A stretch of DNA of 64,000 nucleotides from Pristionchus mayeri (GCA_036245805.1 BTRK01000003.1:8184001-8248000), one strand, 5' to 3'; shown: positions 30,069 to 42,140, counted from the stretch's first letter. Notes: generated by a model from the sequence alone, not told the origin. Program-made: numbers and translations.

Positions 30069-33000
30069 CTAATTGCGCCGCGCTGAGCTCTTGGATCTAG
30101 TGACCATGGGATGGGATGCTTGTCCTACTGGGCCCACAGGGTGTGTATTCTCTGATGAGTGAATCTCAAGTGGGATCAGAAGATTCAGAGGTCACTCGAT
30201 TGTCCTGCCGGCATGTGATCGCAGCGTGGCCGAAGTATCAGTGAGTGAGAGGATCTTCGCCATTTTCCAGGATGATCTCGGTGTAGTTCCACTCTCGTCT
30301 ACCACTAGGACAATGGAACCAATTTTGGGGACGGAACTGGATGATCGGTTAGACTGTAGTGGGTCGGATGAATGATTCTGCGAATCTCTGAGGGTGATGA
30401 GGTACTCACTATGCCATCTTCTCCAGAACGATTCAACGATTTTGATCGATCGTCTGAGCTGTTTCATTGCTGCTTCTCTGCTTGAATTTTCCTCTTCTGG
30501 AGGAATGTAGTCGTCACTTTCAGTGAGGGTGAGTGAGCAACCAAGGACGGAACTGGGCAGTATGAGATCGATAGGATGGGACCAGAGAAAGACTGGATGT
30601 CATCTGATGAAACGTATGTAAGAGGTCTCGAATTGAGGAGCGCCTCAACTTCACAAGTAAACGTGTCGAATTCGTCTCTGGTGAGTTTCTTCTTCCCTAT
30701 GGAACGGGAGAATAATTCCTTGATGATTTTGATGAGTCTCTCGTAGATTCCTCCCTTCCATGGAGAATGGGCAGTGGTGAAGTTCCAAGTGATCCCTAGT
30801 GAGGAGAAAAGTGTGTTGATCTCAGGGTCGATCTCAGACTTGGACAACAATGTGCTTGCCATCTTAAAAGGAGGTGATTCTCTGGGGTGTCCCTTTACGG
30901 GAACAGAAACGACGGAAGGCAAGAATGAATGCAGAGGGGAGAAGCGATGAGACCACTTTAAGATGGGTGAGTCTGGTGGACAAGCAAGTGAGAACAACGA
31001 TCCAGACTTTCGAGTTGTCATCGACATGGAATGGACCTGCATAATCTATCCCACAGTGCTCGAATGGGAGGCTCTGTCTGACTCTATCAGAAGGGAGTGG
31101 GGGAGTCTGAGGGTACGTGAATGGAAGATTATTGGTCTTCCTGCAAGGAATGCATTGCCTGAGAGTGGACTTGACAAGAGGTCTGGCTCGTGGAATCAGG
31201 AACTTGATCTTGAGGGTGTTGGAAAATATGTCTACTCCAGCATGGGTGGAAAGTGAATGTCCCTAATGAGAAGCTGTCAGGAGAAGTGGGGATGAAGATG
31301 GGATTTGAATTCCTCATGTTGATTCGAGTTAGTAACTCGAGTGCTGACTCTCAACAATCTAGTGGATGGATCATTGATTAGAGACATCTTCTTGATGACT
31401 GAGTCACTGAGCGATTGCTGACTGAAAAAAAATGATACGATTGAAAGCGAATCTCTTCTCCCGTGCATCCAGAGTAGATGCAGTGGGTTGGGGGAGGTGA
31501 CTCAGTTTCTCGAGAATGCTTGCATTACTGGTCTTATGTGCGCATCGGGCGATGAATCGATAAACTAGCGCTGTCACATTGATAGCCCTTTTGAGGCTCG
31601 AATGGCGAGGAAGATTGATGGGAGACTCTGGTGATGTCTCAATCACCTGAGCGCTGATCACTACTGGGAATGGATCGATATCCGGGTACTGAAGTTCGGA
31701 TAGATTCGTGTCAGGCCATTCAGAAGGATTGGATGATAACCACGGAGGGCCAATCCACCATTGATGCGAAGGATCGTTCATGTCTGATGAGGAAAGGCCA
31801 CGAGTTGCATGGTCGGCAGGGTTCTCTTCGCCTCTGGCATGTCTCGGTGAGTGGTAAGAGAGAAGATTATCAGACGTAAGGGCGTCTCTGATCGAATGAA
31901 TGAGCTTGACTCTATTGGAAACGAATACACCGACTGGCTTGTTGAACCCAGGTCTACACCAGTGAAGTGTCACAGCTGAATCCGAGAAAGAGTATACATG
32001 GATTTGCTTTGTGGGAAACTCTTTTCGGATAGTCTCCACCGTGAACTGAAGCAAATTGTGTGCCATGGCAAGTGAATCAAGTTCCATCTTGGGGATGGTC
32101 GAGTTACTGTTGATGGGTGCTAGTCTCGTTTTGGAAATGAGAAGGATCGGTTTGTGACCGGGTACATAGCTGTATACTGAAGCAGCCATTGCGTGCTTGG
32201 AAGCATCACTGAATGCTACGAGAGTGATTTCCTTAGCAACCGAAATGTGACTGTATCGATCGATTTGAAGTGAGAAATGCTCGAGGTCTACGATTTGCCC
32301 GTGGAAAGAGTCCCTAGTGTTGTCATCCACCGTCTCATCCCACTTGAGTGGGTTGTTCCAGAGACCCTGAACGGTAAGTCGAGGTGGGAGAAGAATGGGG
32401 TTGAGGAGGCCTAGTGGATCGTACGAACTAGAGACAGCGCTGAGCATGGACCTCTTTGTCTCTTTCTCTCTCTTGGTAGAGAGGGGAACCTTGATGGACA
32501 GAGTGTCACTCTCGGTGTTCCATGTGAGACCAAGAAGCTTCTGATTTGTGTCCTTGGATCGATCGGTGTCTGATATGGACTCCATGAATGAGTGAGAGTT
32601 GGATGCGTAGTCCCTGAGGTTCATTGACATGGACTCGAACAAGTGTTTTGATTGTGAGTACATGATAGGTGAGGGCTCATCAGCGTTGATGATGATATTA
32701 TCAACGTAGATGTTGGATACTAGCTGGTGAACTAAATGGGGATCGCACTCTTTGCCCTTGATCTGAATGTGGTGATTGATGATCTTGTTCAGTAAGCACG
32801 GACTCTGGTTGACACCGAAGGGAGTGACACAGAACCGAAGGACTAGAATGTTCTGAGGGGTGACTGGCTTGTCAATGTCCTTGAGCCAGAGGAATCGAAG
32901 CATGTTTCTCTGTGATGGGCAAAGTTTGACTTGGAGAAATGCTTTCTCCACGTCAGCGACAATGAGGAAGGGTCTCAATCTGGCACGAAGCAGTAGTGAT

Positions 33001-35208
33001 GGGATCATTTCCAAGTCACTTGGGCCAGGATAGATCATGTCATTGAGAGATGGTTTGTTTTTGAGATGAGCAGAAGCATCGTAAACTATTGGGGTGTCCG
33101 GAAAGTTCGTATAATTTTTTGTTTTTATTTTTTATTCAATGTTTTACAATTCTCAGTGACCAATGTATGCCCCCTTCTTTCTCACTACCTCCCTCCAGCG
33201 ATTGGGCAGGGTCTCGATTCCTCTCTTCCAGAATGGGGGACCGCCCAGTTCACGAAAGCCCTCACAACTTCATCTCGATTCTTGAACTTCTTTCCTTTGC
33301 AGAAGTCAGAGAGAGAGCGGAAGCAGTGGTAGTCGCACGGGGAGAGATCCGGGGAATACGGTGGATGCGGAATCCTCTCGATCTTCAGCTCGTCCATTTT
33401 CTTCTGGGTCATCTTCGCTCGATGTGGGCGAGCATTGTCCATCAGAAGAAGAATTTTGCCCTGGTTCAGGAGTCTGGGAGGGACTCTGATCGCGACATCT
33501 TGCAGTTGTTCAGAGAAGAGGTCGGCATTGATGCTGGTGCCAGGGGCGAGGATCTCCCAGTAGATGGGACCGAGCACTGAGAAGAAGAAGCAGAGGAGTT
33601 CCTTCTTTCCGTGCTCTTCCTTCTTCGGGACGGGCTTGGGTTTCTCATCTGCATCCACCCATTGCAGTCTCCTCACAGGGTTATCGTACGTGATCCACTT
33701 CTCATCTGTAGCGATGATGGAATTGACCCATCGAAGATTGGATCTACGATGGAGTAATTCACGACAGACTTGAATACGATTTTTCAGCTGTTCGGGGGAG
33801 AGGTCATGGGGAATCACTTGTGGGAGTTTCGGCTTCTTCCCAGATCGATGGAGGATATCGGACACCGTTGATCTGGGAGTACCAATATCCTTCTTCAACT
33901 CACGCACACTGGCCATGGGCTTGTGCTTCAGTGTGCGGAGAACGAGAGGCTGATCGAGGGAGGGAGAGCGTCCAGAGCGGGGTTGATCATCGAGACCAAA
34001 CTCCCCTTTCTTGAAGCGGGAGAACCACTTATAGCAGAAGGGTATGGAGGGGGCGTCAGCTCCTTCCGACTGGGCCAGGGCAGAGTGGGCCTCCTTCACG
34101 GATCGGCCAAGACGGTAGTAATGAAGTAAATCTGCTCGGAGGTAGAGATGGGAGTCCATCACAAGAATCCGTGTAACAACTAGGAGACTGATTAAATCCT
34201 CTCACTACTCAACGTCAGAATGATGCAATACATTGTTGACAAACAGATTGCGCAATCACTGCATTTGATCGCGAACTGACTTTTTTCCGAAGCATTATAC
34301 GAACTTTCCGGACACCCCAATATGCGCAATGGAGTGGTGGGTTTGTCAGGTCGGAGGACGGGTTGATGTGCCAAGTAGTGAATGATGCCATTATTGTCAG
34401 AAGGATCTACTACCTCTACTTGCCCTAGTGAGAGCTGATCCTTGATGACAGAGTCGTAGTAGGACAAGAGGTTTCTGTCAGTGGACAGATTGCGTTTGGT
34501 GGAGGCAAGACGAGAGACTGCTAGATTGTAATTATCTGGGAGTTCTTCCTTTGCAACCGTCTTGAGTGCATACTGAACGTAGTATCCGTCGTTGTGAGAC
34601 TGGACAGTCTCATTGAAGTGCTTAGTCACCATTGCGTCAGCTAGTTTGCGTTCTTCCTTCTCAGTGGTCTCGTAAATGCGCGAGATTGGATCGACTGAGA
34701 GAAAGCTTTCAGCCATTTGATCAGCCGATCGATCGGCAACTGAGATTACTGATGCGATTCTGAGTGAGGGAGTGACTAGATGATCGGATGAAATGAGTGG
34801 ATGGTTTTGGTTCTGATTGGTAGGGACTGAATAATTTCCCAGTACTGTGGATGAAGAAATCGAGTTCTCGGATCCAGCTACTAGTGGACGAATCACAGAC
34901 TGAATCAATCGATAACCACCTGGGAGTGTAGTAGACTTGGAACTATCAAGAAGTTTGAGTGTGTCCCCGACACCAAGTAGTAAATCAGGATTGACTGTTG
35001 ACTGAGTGAAATGATCGGGAATGACAGTGAGTGTATCCCTAACTACTTCTAGATCTGCTACAGACAAGGGCTGGTGGTGAATGGAGTGAGTGATTGAATC
35101 AGTATCAAGCACTATCGCTCTGATTGATTCTCTTCCCCGATCCGTGATGAGATCGAATTGTACTACATCGTGGTTGGAGGGGAGGGAATTCTGCACTGCA
35201 GTCATCAC
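30069..35208 (-). pseudogene. BEL/Pao-type retrotransposon pol, broken and interrupted
   Basis: Reading on the minus strand: an aspartic-protease-like region (PDLLLGVGDTLKLLD), then the start of reverse transcriptase (DGYYVQYALK and LPDNYNLAVSRL, to about 34323), a mariner insertion (33089-34320), and the RT-RNase H frame (31404-33038) with VADVEKAFLQV, PFGVNQSPCLLN and IYVDNIII, then the RNase H part (ELDSLAMAHNLL, HYSPRHARGEENPADHATRG without the first residue shift). The integrase follows in several frames: CIPCRKTN, CGIDYAGPFH, SPWKGGIYERL. A C-terminal frame starts at 30467. The catalytic YVDD is YVDN, and stops or frameshifts occur in the integrase. The 5' end, including any upstream gag and LTR, stops at the palindrome boundary 35294. 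Inactive. Confidence 0.9.
33089..34320 (-). mobile_element. Mariner element copy 2 inside Pao pol, C-terminal frameshift
   Basis: It has the same termini as 6146-7392, with TA at 33087-33088 and 34321-34322. The transposase frame 33185-34162 starts MMDSHLYLRADLLHYY and includes the helix-turn-helix, the WSRFKKGEFGLDDQPRSGRS linker region and DEKW, DNARPH and SPDLSPCD with DD34D spacing. A 10-bp deletion near 33236, compared with copy 1, removes the natural C terminus (last frame ends GREESRPCPIAGGR). Copy 1 and copy 2 are thus broken at opposite ends. The insertion splits the Pao reverse transcriptase and is younger than it. Confidence 0.93.
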
Positions 35209-36517
35209 CCCAGTGATGGAGGCATGTAATTGATCGATTGGTTTGAGGTGGAGCTTGGAAACTAGAGTGCGAGAAATGAGTGATACTTGTGCACTCTAGG
35301 GGCAAATAAGATTATTTGGCACAATCCCTGTCTCCCAAAATGTTTTGCGGGGTCACTACAAAACCCACAATTTTTAACGTGGTTTGAAAAATTCTGCGGA
35401 TTTTCTTTCCGGAACAGTATGGAATCGTTTACAAATAATTGTATTTGAATTATCATAGCCAAATAACTAAGTTGGAGCATTGGAAATACTAAAATCATGA
35501 AATCGACCCTTGTGAAACACCTCTCCGATGACATATTGTGAAATATTTCAGCAATAGTTTCCGAAAACTATGATTTAGAAGCATTAATGTGAAGTGTCAT
35601 GCTTTAACCTTCCACCGTTAGTGCTAGGTATTTTAAACATAGCTCGTAAAATAACTATAAATTTTTAAAGAAAAGGTTGGAAATTCCATATTTTCACTTA
35701 TTGCATCATCATTAGGCAATGTAAGCTGGAGATCAGTGTGCGATAAATTACGTAACATGAGTCTTCTATTAAATACATCATGAGGTAATGAAGGCGTTTG
35801 ATTGTTTACGAGAAATTAAATGTGGAAGAAAAACGACACGAATTATGGGACAACCCAATAGTTATAATTCGATATTCTACTGTCAGCGGAACCTTTATCA
35901 CCACAAGCAATATCTAGAAAATTCAATAGAATATTGAAATCCAAGATCACCTCAACTGCCAGTTGCAGAAATAAATTGGAGTATACATATTGTGGAGAGG
36001 GTTCGGTAGAGACTGAGATTATTTATTCATTCTTGGTGAGTAATTTTTGGCTCACTAATATTGCTAAAGGTGCGATGCAGTTGTTATTAATTACGAAAAC
36101 GAGATGACACAAAAATCAAGCATGCTGGTTATCCACCTACTTATTATCCGATACCGCAGTGTTTACTAATTCCGATTGTTTCCCCGTACGTTCGACGAGC
36201 ATATGGAACATGAAAACGGGAAAAAAACAGTCCGTCTCAGAATTCAATGAATTTTATTTTTTTATTCAATCATGCCTACGACGAATCACAGTTCCTGGTA
36301 CGTTTACGTACTAATGGGAATTGAGAAACGGAAAATTACCCTCACCCAATTTAAAATTGAGAATTTATTTTTGAAAAGTCAACAGTATTTAATGGTCGAA
36401 TCAATGTCCCTGGAGTTTCTGAAACTTTATGGGATATAGATAAAGGGGGCACCACGTCGGATGCGAACCCACCGGATGAGAACCAAAAAATGGTCCATTG
36501 TTCAGGGCATTCACAGA

Positions 36518-37277
36518 CACAGCGTGTCAAATCAGACAATTTCCTTTGTTCCCGCGGCGGGCCATTCCTCTCCATTCATTGTCGCTGAGCGGTGAAGTGA
36601 TGGAGGACGTTGTTGAAACATACACCATAATGTAATTAAGAAATTTAATTGTAATAATGTGGTTAAGCCAACGTTTGTAACAATCAAGCATGAACCTACT
36701 GTAAAATTTTGGAATTTTTATTTCGCTTCCTGGCTTCATGATACCACAATTAATATTATTTATACATTTTCTGATTTAAATTAGAACTCGTCCGAGCTCA
36801 ATATCGGCAGACCCCACTTGTGGGTACTTTTCAAAAAATTGCCATAAGTAGCTCTACAGCTTGTATGAAGCGATATTTGCATAAAATTTTTAGTATTCGA
36901 GAAAAAGCTATAGATATGCATAAATACGTGAACTTTCAATGTTTACTCGAGTACGAAAAATAATATGCAAAAATCTCTTCATACAAGCTGTAGAGCTACT
37001 CATGAGGATTCAGAAAAGTACCCATAAGTGGGCTCTGCCGTTATTGGGCTCAGACTAGTTCTCATTTGAAAATCATCATACGGTGCGTTTCGAAATAGCA
37101 GTTTTGAAATGAGTTTCGCAAGACAAATTAATTATGCCCCTACATTTTGCTCTAGATCTCTCAAGTTGGAATCTGTTTCATTGAATATATTTACTCAATG
37201 AATTCACTTCGATATAGTGCAATCCAGAGTGTGAAAATTGATCTCCGCCGCCAGATTGTCTGGTCTGACACGCTGTG
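36518..37277. mobile_element. CACAGCGTGTCA element with palindromic core (left arm)
   Basis: Ends CACAGCGTGTCAAATCAGAC and GTCTGGTCTGACACGCTGTG; ACAGA on both sides (36513-36517, 37278-37282). The core 36795-37060 is a palindrome containing GAGCTACTCATGAGGATTCA and its complement, related to 3412-3784. The ends include CTTTGTTCCCGCGGCGGGCC and GATCTCCGCCGCCAGATTG. Confidence 0.8.
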
Positions 37278-37792
37278 ACAGAATCATTTTTGAAACTTTG
37301 GGAACCTACTGAGAACATGCTGGAGTTTCTCCAGTGGAAAGGGGTATTTTTTGGTATTTAAAAAAAATCTACAAATTTCAAGGCATATGATCTCAAATGA
37401 AAAGTCTCAAAATTAAAGAAAATTCGAGACAATAGTTCCATATCGTTCAACAATCGCTCGAATCCTCCCGTTGCGTGGGTGAGAAAGTAAACTGAAAGAA
37501 AACTTTTCTCCATGCAATGACTTCAGTATCAGCCAAATTTATGCGTGACACTAATAAGAAAAGGAAGATCTATTATGGGCTATTATTGCACCACAACTCG
37601 AAATGTGATCAAATGCGGGGAAGAAAGTTTCAAAACCACCATGAAACAACGAACCCACAGGCGACATTGATAAACCAGGCTTCCTGTCTCCCACAACCAA
37701 TTCTCACCAGAGCAGTACATTTCCGCCCCCTTACTATTATCTGATACTGTATTCCTCGTTCTACAATACACCTCTTGATGACTAGGTCACAC

Positions 37793-37911
37793 ATCAGTGT
37801 CATCAGAGGCACGAAGAGCATCGGTAGCCAGAATCACGCCAGAGACGGCATCAAAATCCATGACATACTCAATATGTTGGAGCCGATTGAGAGATGACCT
37901 CATGGGAACAC
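37793..37911 (-). pseudogene. P4-ATPase A-domain (PAD region) exon relic, left arm
   Basis: It is the mirror copy of 45235-45353 and encodes the same stretch on the minus strand. See that entry for the reading frame. In this arm it is transcriptionally opposed to the SPDE and TM3-4 relics that lie further right, so the unit was already scrambled before it was duplicated. Confidence 0.5.
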
Positions 37912-39146
37912 CTGTGAGAGGGGAGGTTACGGTAGACATACGAATTTATTTGGCACATGATAATTGTTTATTTCAGCACAAAGCGAAAGAAGCAATTGGT
38001 CTCGACTAATCCCCTCCTTCCGAAACGCAGATTTCCCAAGTGTATATTGTTAGCCTAAAATATTTTCATATTGATAAACTGCCATACCCACGAGTATACT
38101 ATGTGGACGACTAGCAAGGCACGAAATGATCACAGGCCAAGACTAGGATTCGCACTGAAACAACTTTCTCAGGAATACTGTAGCCGCGAACAGCAAAAAA
38201 TCGATAAGCATCATAATTATTGATAAATTGTTTATCTTCTCATTTTTCACTAGCCGAGTATATCACTGCTACGAAAGAACCCCTCAACAAATTACCGCTA
38301 CAAATCGCCTAACCACCGGATTGGAACGAGATAACAGCGCCAACGATAGCTGCATGAAATATTTTATGAAATTTAATTGTTCGAACAATAAAACCGCCCA
38401 TGATCACTGCCGGGCGTTTCAAGAGCTCATGGGGCTTGAGAAAGCAGAGACAACCCTCATACCATCTCAAATAGTCAAAAATTACCGAATTTTAAATGTT
38501 GAAAAGTAAAATACTTTTGACCGACTTATTAGGAGATCCGGTTTAATATATATTCTTTTCTGATTGTTTGTCTGGAAGTTGAATGATTTTTAATCGCCTG
38601 ATGATTCTACGCAGATCATCGTCGCATGAACACCATAGATTTTGTGACAACTCTGAAGCACATGTTCGGAGGGGGGTGTTGAACCAAAAGCAGCAGTCTT
38701 CTCGTTTGCGCGCGTTGTCTTGACAAGAGTCTTTTCATTCTATCTATGTCCACTTATTTTGCTTGTTATTTGATGAATCAAATATTTGCCTCGTTTTTTT
38801 AGTGTAAAACAAATATTTGTGTAACTGCAACATATTTGACTTTGAAAGTCTAGTTCGCGGTTCTTGCAGGGCCGAGGCTGCTGCAGTCGCGAATCAGCAG
38901 TCGAGTATGATCATGGCACAATCGACTACTATTGTCGCAACGGGTTCAGTGGGTAGAATGTGGCTTATCAGCGAGTCAGGTGGTTTATATACTGAGCAAA
39001 TCGAGGGAAGAACACATGAAAAAGTGCGTGGGGATCACCACATGTTGCAATGGGCCTAGGGATATTACAACGATGAACATTAAACATCTCCGTCTGAAAA
39101 AGATGGAGACAACTATGAAAACGCCCTTGGAAATATATGAGACCTG

Positions 39147-39228
39147 GTAAGAGCGTAGCCGCAATGGGAGATTGACCAACACACGACAACCGCAGAGAGT
39201 CGTTCCGAACATGAGCAGCAGCATTTAC
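39147..39228 (+). pseudogene. P4-ATPase SPDE exon relic (left arm)
   Basis: GTAGCCGCAATGGGAG, ACAACCGCAGAGAGTCGTTC and AACATGA align with the 3' two-thirds of the intact SPDE exon at 331-456 (GGCCGCAATGGGAGG, CAACTGCAGAGAGTCGTC, AACATGA). It is broken by a stop (GD*PTHD). The mirror copy is at 43916-43997. Confidence 0.5.
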
Positions 39229-39302
39229 GGTTGGTTATGGTGCACTGTATAATAAAATATATTTAAACCTAGTCCAGATGATTCCTAATTGTACAATATG
39301 TG

Positions 39303-40029
39303 TAGAGACCGCAAGGTCCGCCCACTTGGAGGGAGAAAGAGCTCCCTCGAAATCTGGCACCTCAAACGACGAGAATTCCTAACCTAAAAATATGAAAAAA
39401 ATATTTTTGTGTACGTCTGACAAGTGTCTATAAATGGCAGGGTGGGCGAAATGCATTATCCAATCAGAAATATCTCAAAATTACCGTTTTATGATTCATG
39501 ATAGGGAAATGGAAGGTTTCCTACGAAAATTTCTAGTTCGCCAATAGTGGGATGGAAAGTCCCTGATTTTAGGCAAATTTTGAGACCAAGAACATAATTT
39601 TATGAATTTTCTCCGATTTGTCGTTTAATTTAAACGATAATTGACGATGCGTTAAGGGAACAGCAAAGGGGAGCGACTTCCTCTCTCCTTTCTCGCTGGT
39701 TTCTCACCCGGCGCGTGTAGAGAGCGCGCACTCTCGGCATCCTCCCGCTTCCCCCTTCCCTTCGAGCTAGACACGATGCGTAGCTCTGCTCAAAGTTTTG
39801 GAGATCAGCATAAAATCAGGCAGAGCGGGCTCCGCCCACTCCGCTCTCGTCCCGATTTCGACTCCCTTTCCGTTGTGACTTTTTCGAGGGGTTTTTGGGC
39901 CATAACTCCAGTCAGAGATAAGATATCGACAAACGGTAAAAAGCATGACCTTATTTAGCCTCACAGGGGTCTATTAGACCCGCAAACGGTCCTACCGAAG
40001 CAATTCGGTCACCCACCTTGCGGTCTCTA
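39303..40029. mobile_element. hAT-like element, TAGAGACCGC family (left arm)
   Basis: The element is 727 bp with termini TAGAGACCGCAAGGTCCGCC and GGTGACC..TTGCGGTCTCTA type, and a perfect 8-bp duplication AATATGTG (39295-39302, 40030-40037). It is the same family as 5179-5873. Confidence 0.9.
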
Positions 40030-40689
40030 AATATGTGTATCACGAGGATTACGATAGTGATGGAAAGAAGCTCAATTGACGAATTTATCTTCATATTTTT
40101 GTGAGAATTGTTGTTGTTGAATGAAAAGACCTCGCATTGCCGAAGTCGCTTGTGTTCATTGTTTCCTAGTGATGGTGAAACATCGATAACCTGTCCCGAA
40201 TTTCATATAGTCTGATCATTATTAAGAATAACGATCCTCAATAGTGTACTTTCTTCTTTCTAGCGTAATGCAGTAATTGGGCTGATATTGCCAAATTCAT
40301 GCCATTGCATACTATTTATTTCTTTGGAACTACGCCACGAATTGGGATTTGGAAAATATTATTGGAAATTGATATATAAATACCTATATTGCAGTTCCTT
40401 CACGATCACTCATCATACTCCTCGGGAGATGGCTGTTCTCTATCAGAAGAGACATGCAACGGACAGATGAGACCAGCCGATTGGACCCTCTCATTTTACG
40501 ATTGCACCTCCATCCCCCACCCCCCCCCCCCCCCCCCCCCACATTCCTCCCTTCATATCGTATTTCGTCCTCAGTGTGAGGAGAGTCAACACTCTTGTAT
40601 CACAACGCATAATTAATTATTCGTCTTCCGTTGCGCCGCCGAGCGTAGATAAAATATATATAACGGGAGGATTCGAGCGATTAACTTTA

Positions 40690-41102
40690 ATACTTTACTA
40701 TTGCATTCTCAGTTTGAAAATAGAAAAAAAAACGCGGTGATTCGATGTTCTATCATTGGTCTTTAAGGTGTAAATCGTAGACTGGCTCGATTCTACACGA
40801 GTTGGTTCCTCTAAAAACAATAAAATTCAGGCGTAGAGCTCGACAATCGCCTGAGACGTGATGCTTTAGCTCGATTGGCGTGCCTTAAATTATTCTTAAT
40901 ATACGTTAATATATTTACGGCTGGCTTTTCCTTCTCCGGCTTTAGATATTGTGCATGTGGCAATTTAATGCTTTTGAATAATAAGGCTAATTATCGGTCC
41001 CTTTCACTGGCCGATGGTCCAACCTTCACGTGGACCGTGATCATCTTCTTCATTGTCTACATTAACCTCGTCCCTGTATCTCAGTAAGTGACACTCGAAC
41101 TC
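40690..41102 (+). pseudogene. P4-ATPase TM3-4 exon relic and upstream intron (left arm)
   Basis: GPTFTWTVIIFFIVYINLVPVSQ ends in a TAA at 41086; flippases have TF.iILYNNLIPISL..TLE here. The stretch from 40690 is homologous to 4160-4535. The left arm has INLVP where the mirror copy has NNLVP. Homology with the right arm ends at 41102, inside the exon, so the palindrome centre cuts this exon. Confidence 0.65.
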
Positions 41103-42045
41103 TTTTTTGAATTTATTTTTTTCGAAAGCAACTCGACTCTTGGCTCGAAAATTAATTATTCAATCGATATAAAATCAAAATTAGATCAATATTGCATGTT
41201 AAACGAAAACTTCGGGATTACGTCGCTCGTGGAAATAACATCAAGCGTGAGCAGGATCTATTCAATGGAATTCATGCATCGGGATTGCGTGGGGTCTCGA
41301 TTTATCTGGCGAGAGTGACGAGAGAGAAGAGTGAGGAGAAGGAGAAGGCGCTCGCGAAGAAGCTGCAACCGAATATTGCGGGCATCTCATCCTATGGACA
41401 CTTCGAATTCGATGGGAAGATAGTCAGAACGTGGAAATTGCACGGTATCGGAGAGGGACGAGTATACAAGGGTCTCGAAGGATACAAGCGTGAAATCGAA
41501 ATCATCCTAGAAGGAGGCTTTGTCCCCAGCAAGGATAACGCAACCGCGGATGAAACATCGATCAAGAAGGGGGAAGAGCCACGATTGTGTTGGACGGCCT
41601 ATCTAACGAAGAAGGGAAAGGCAGATGAAGAACCAGATGACACGGACGAGATCTGCTCGCGAGGACAGGAGATTGATGGAGGCACCGCAGATCGTGGATT
41701 GTTCACCTGTAACGAGTGTGGAGCGACCTTTCTGAAATATGGAAATCTCCTTCGCCATCTGGATATCGGCCGCCATCGAATCAGAGTTCTCTCCCCGAGC
41801 GGAGAATAGTTGCTTCCCTTTCCCCTTCCCCTCTAGTATTTACCCGACTATTTGTGGATAAAGCTATATCCCTTACGATCCGTTGTCGAGTACACGGCAG
41901 GGACACAACAATAACCTCATCATTGTCCGTAAGTAGAAGTTTCTGGTTTCACAACTTCATAATCTCTCCCAAACATTCTTGGCTCCAATTCTGAGTGCTG
42001 ACGTAATAGTAAACAATAAAGACCAATCACTTGAAAGAATCTGAT
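41103..42045. other. Spacer of the inverted duplication
   Basis: This is the only unique sequence between the arms. Its last ~45 bp (42000-42045) continue the flippase TM3-4 exon and intron in reverse orientation (complement reads TTCTTTCAAGTGATTGGTCT, as at 5140 and 15036). The junction with the left arm (41103) is therefore the foreign one. Most of the spacer is the zinc-finger open frame. Confidence 0.8.
41192..41809 (+). CDS. C2H2 zinc-finger protein fragment in the palindrome spacer
   Basis: About 205 codons are open, ending in TAG at 41807-41809. The frame opens after a stop near 41150 and contains no ATG (the codon at 41192 is TTG), so this is probably a terminal exon or a 5'-truncated gene. 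The N-terminal part is charged (KREQDLFNGI, TREKSEEKEKALAKKL). The centre has a SYGHFEFDGKIVRTWK and GIGEGRVYKGLEG segment, followed by an acidic region. Near the C terminus FTCNECGATFLKYGNLLRHL then DIGRH forms a CX2CX12HX5H finger. Base composition is richer in G+C than the flanks, and codon usage looks coding. I do not recognise the family. It could be a host nucleic-acid-binding protein or the cargo of an unrecognised element. Confidence 0.65.
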   Translation: MHVKRKLRDYVARGNNIKREQDLFNGIHASGLRGVSIYLARVTREKSEEKEKALAKKLQPNIAGISSYGHFEFDGKIVRTWKLHGIGEGRVYKGLEGYKREIEIILEGGFVPSKDNATADETSIKKGEEPRLCWTAYLTKKGKADEEPDDTDEICSRGQEIDGGTADRGLFTCNECGATFLKYGNLLRHLDIGRHRIRVLSPSGE

Positions 42046-42059
42046 GAGTTCGAGTGTCA

Positions 42060-42140
42060 CTTACTGAGATACAGGGACGAGGTTGTTGTAGACAATGAAG
42101 AAGATGATCACGGTCCACGTGAAGGTTGGACCATCGGCCA
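42060..42140 (-). pseudogene. P4-ATPase TM3-4 exon relic (right arm)
   Basis: The minus-strand frame reads TWTVIIFFIVYNNLVPVSQ then stops. Unlike the left arm, the exon continues past the arm boundary into the spacer (CATCAGATTCTTTCAAGTGA on the minus strand). This side therefore carries the ancestral junction. Confidence 0.65.

Larger units (their letters stand above)
35294..41102. repeat. Left arm of a 5.8-kb inverted duplication
   Basis: The sequence is the near-perfect reverse complement of 42046-47852. Differences seen by eye are few: poly-C tract length at about 40509-40540, two bases at about 38185 (GCCGCGAACAGC versus GCCGCGCCAACAGC), ATTAAC versus AACAAC at about 41070, and single substitutions such as near 35512. 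Inside are an incomplete mariner-like MITE (35294-35858), a foldback-cored element (36518-37277), flippase relics (37793-37911, 39147-39228, 41000-41102) and a hAT-like element (39303-40029). The outer edge abuts Pao sequence. Confidence 0.95.

Noticed and set aside
38228..38509. 93-codon frame in the left arm (and a 146-codon relative in the right arm)
   Set aside because: It is disrupted differently in the two arms by a 2-bp indel, has no recognised domain, and its homologue near 14420 is not open. It may be a very degraded flippase N-terminal exon, but this could not be supported.
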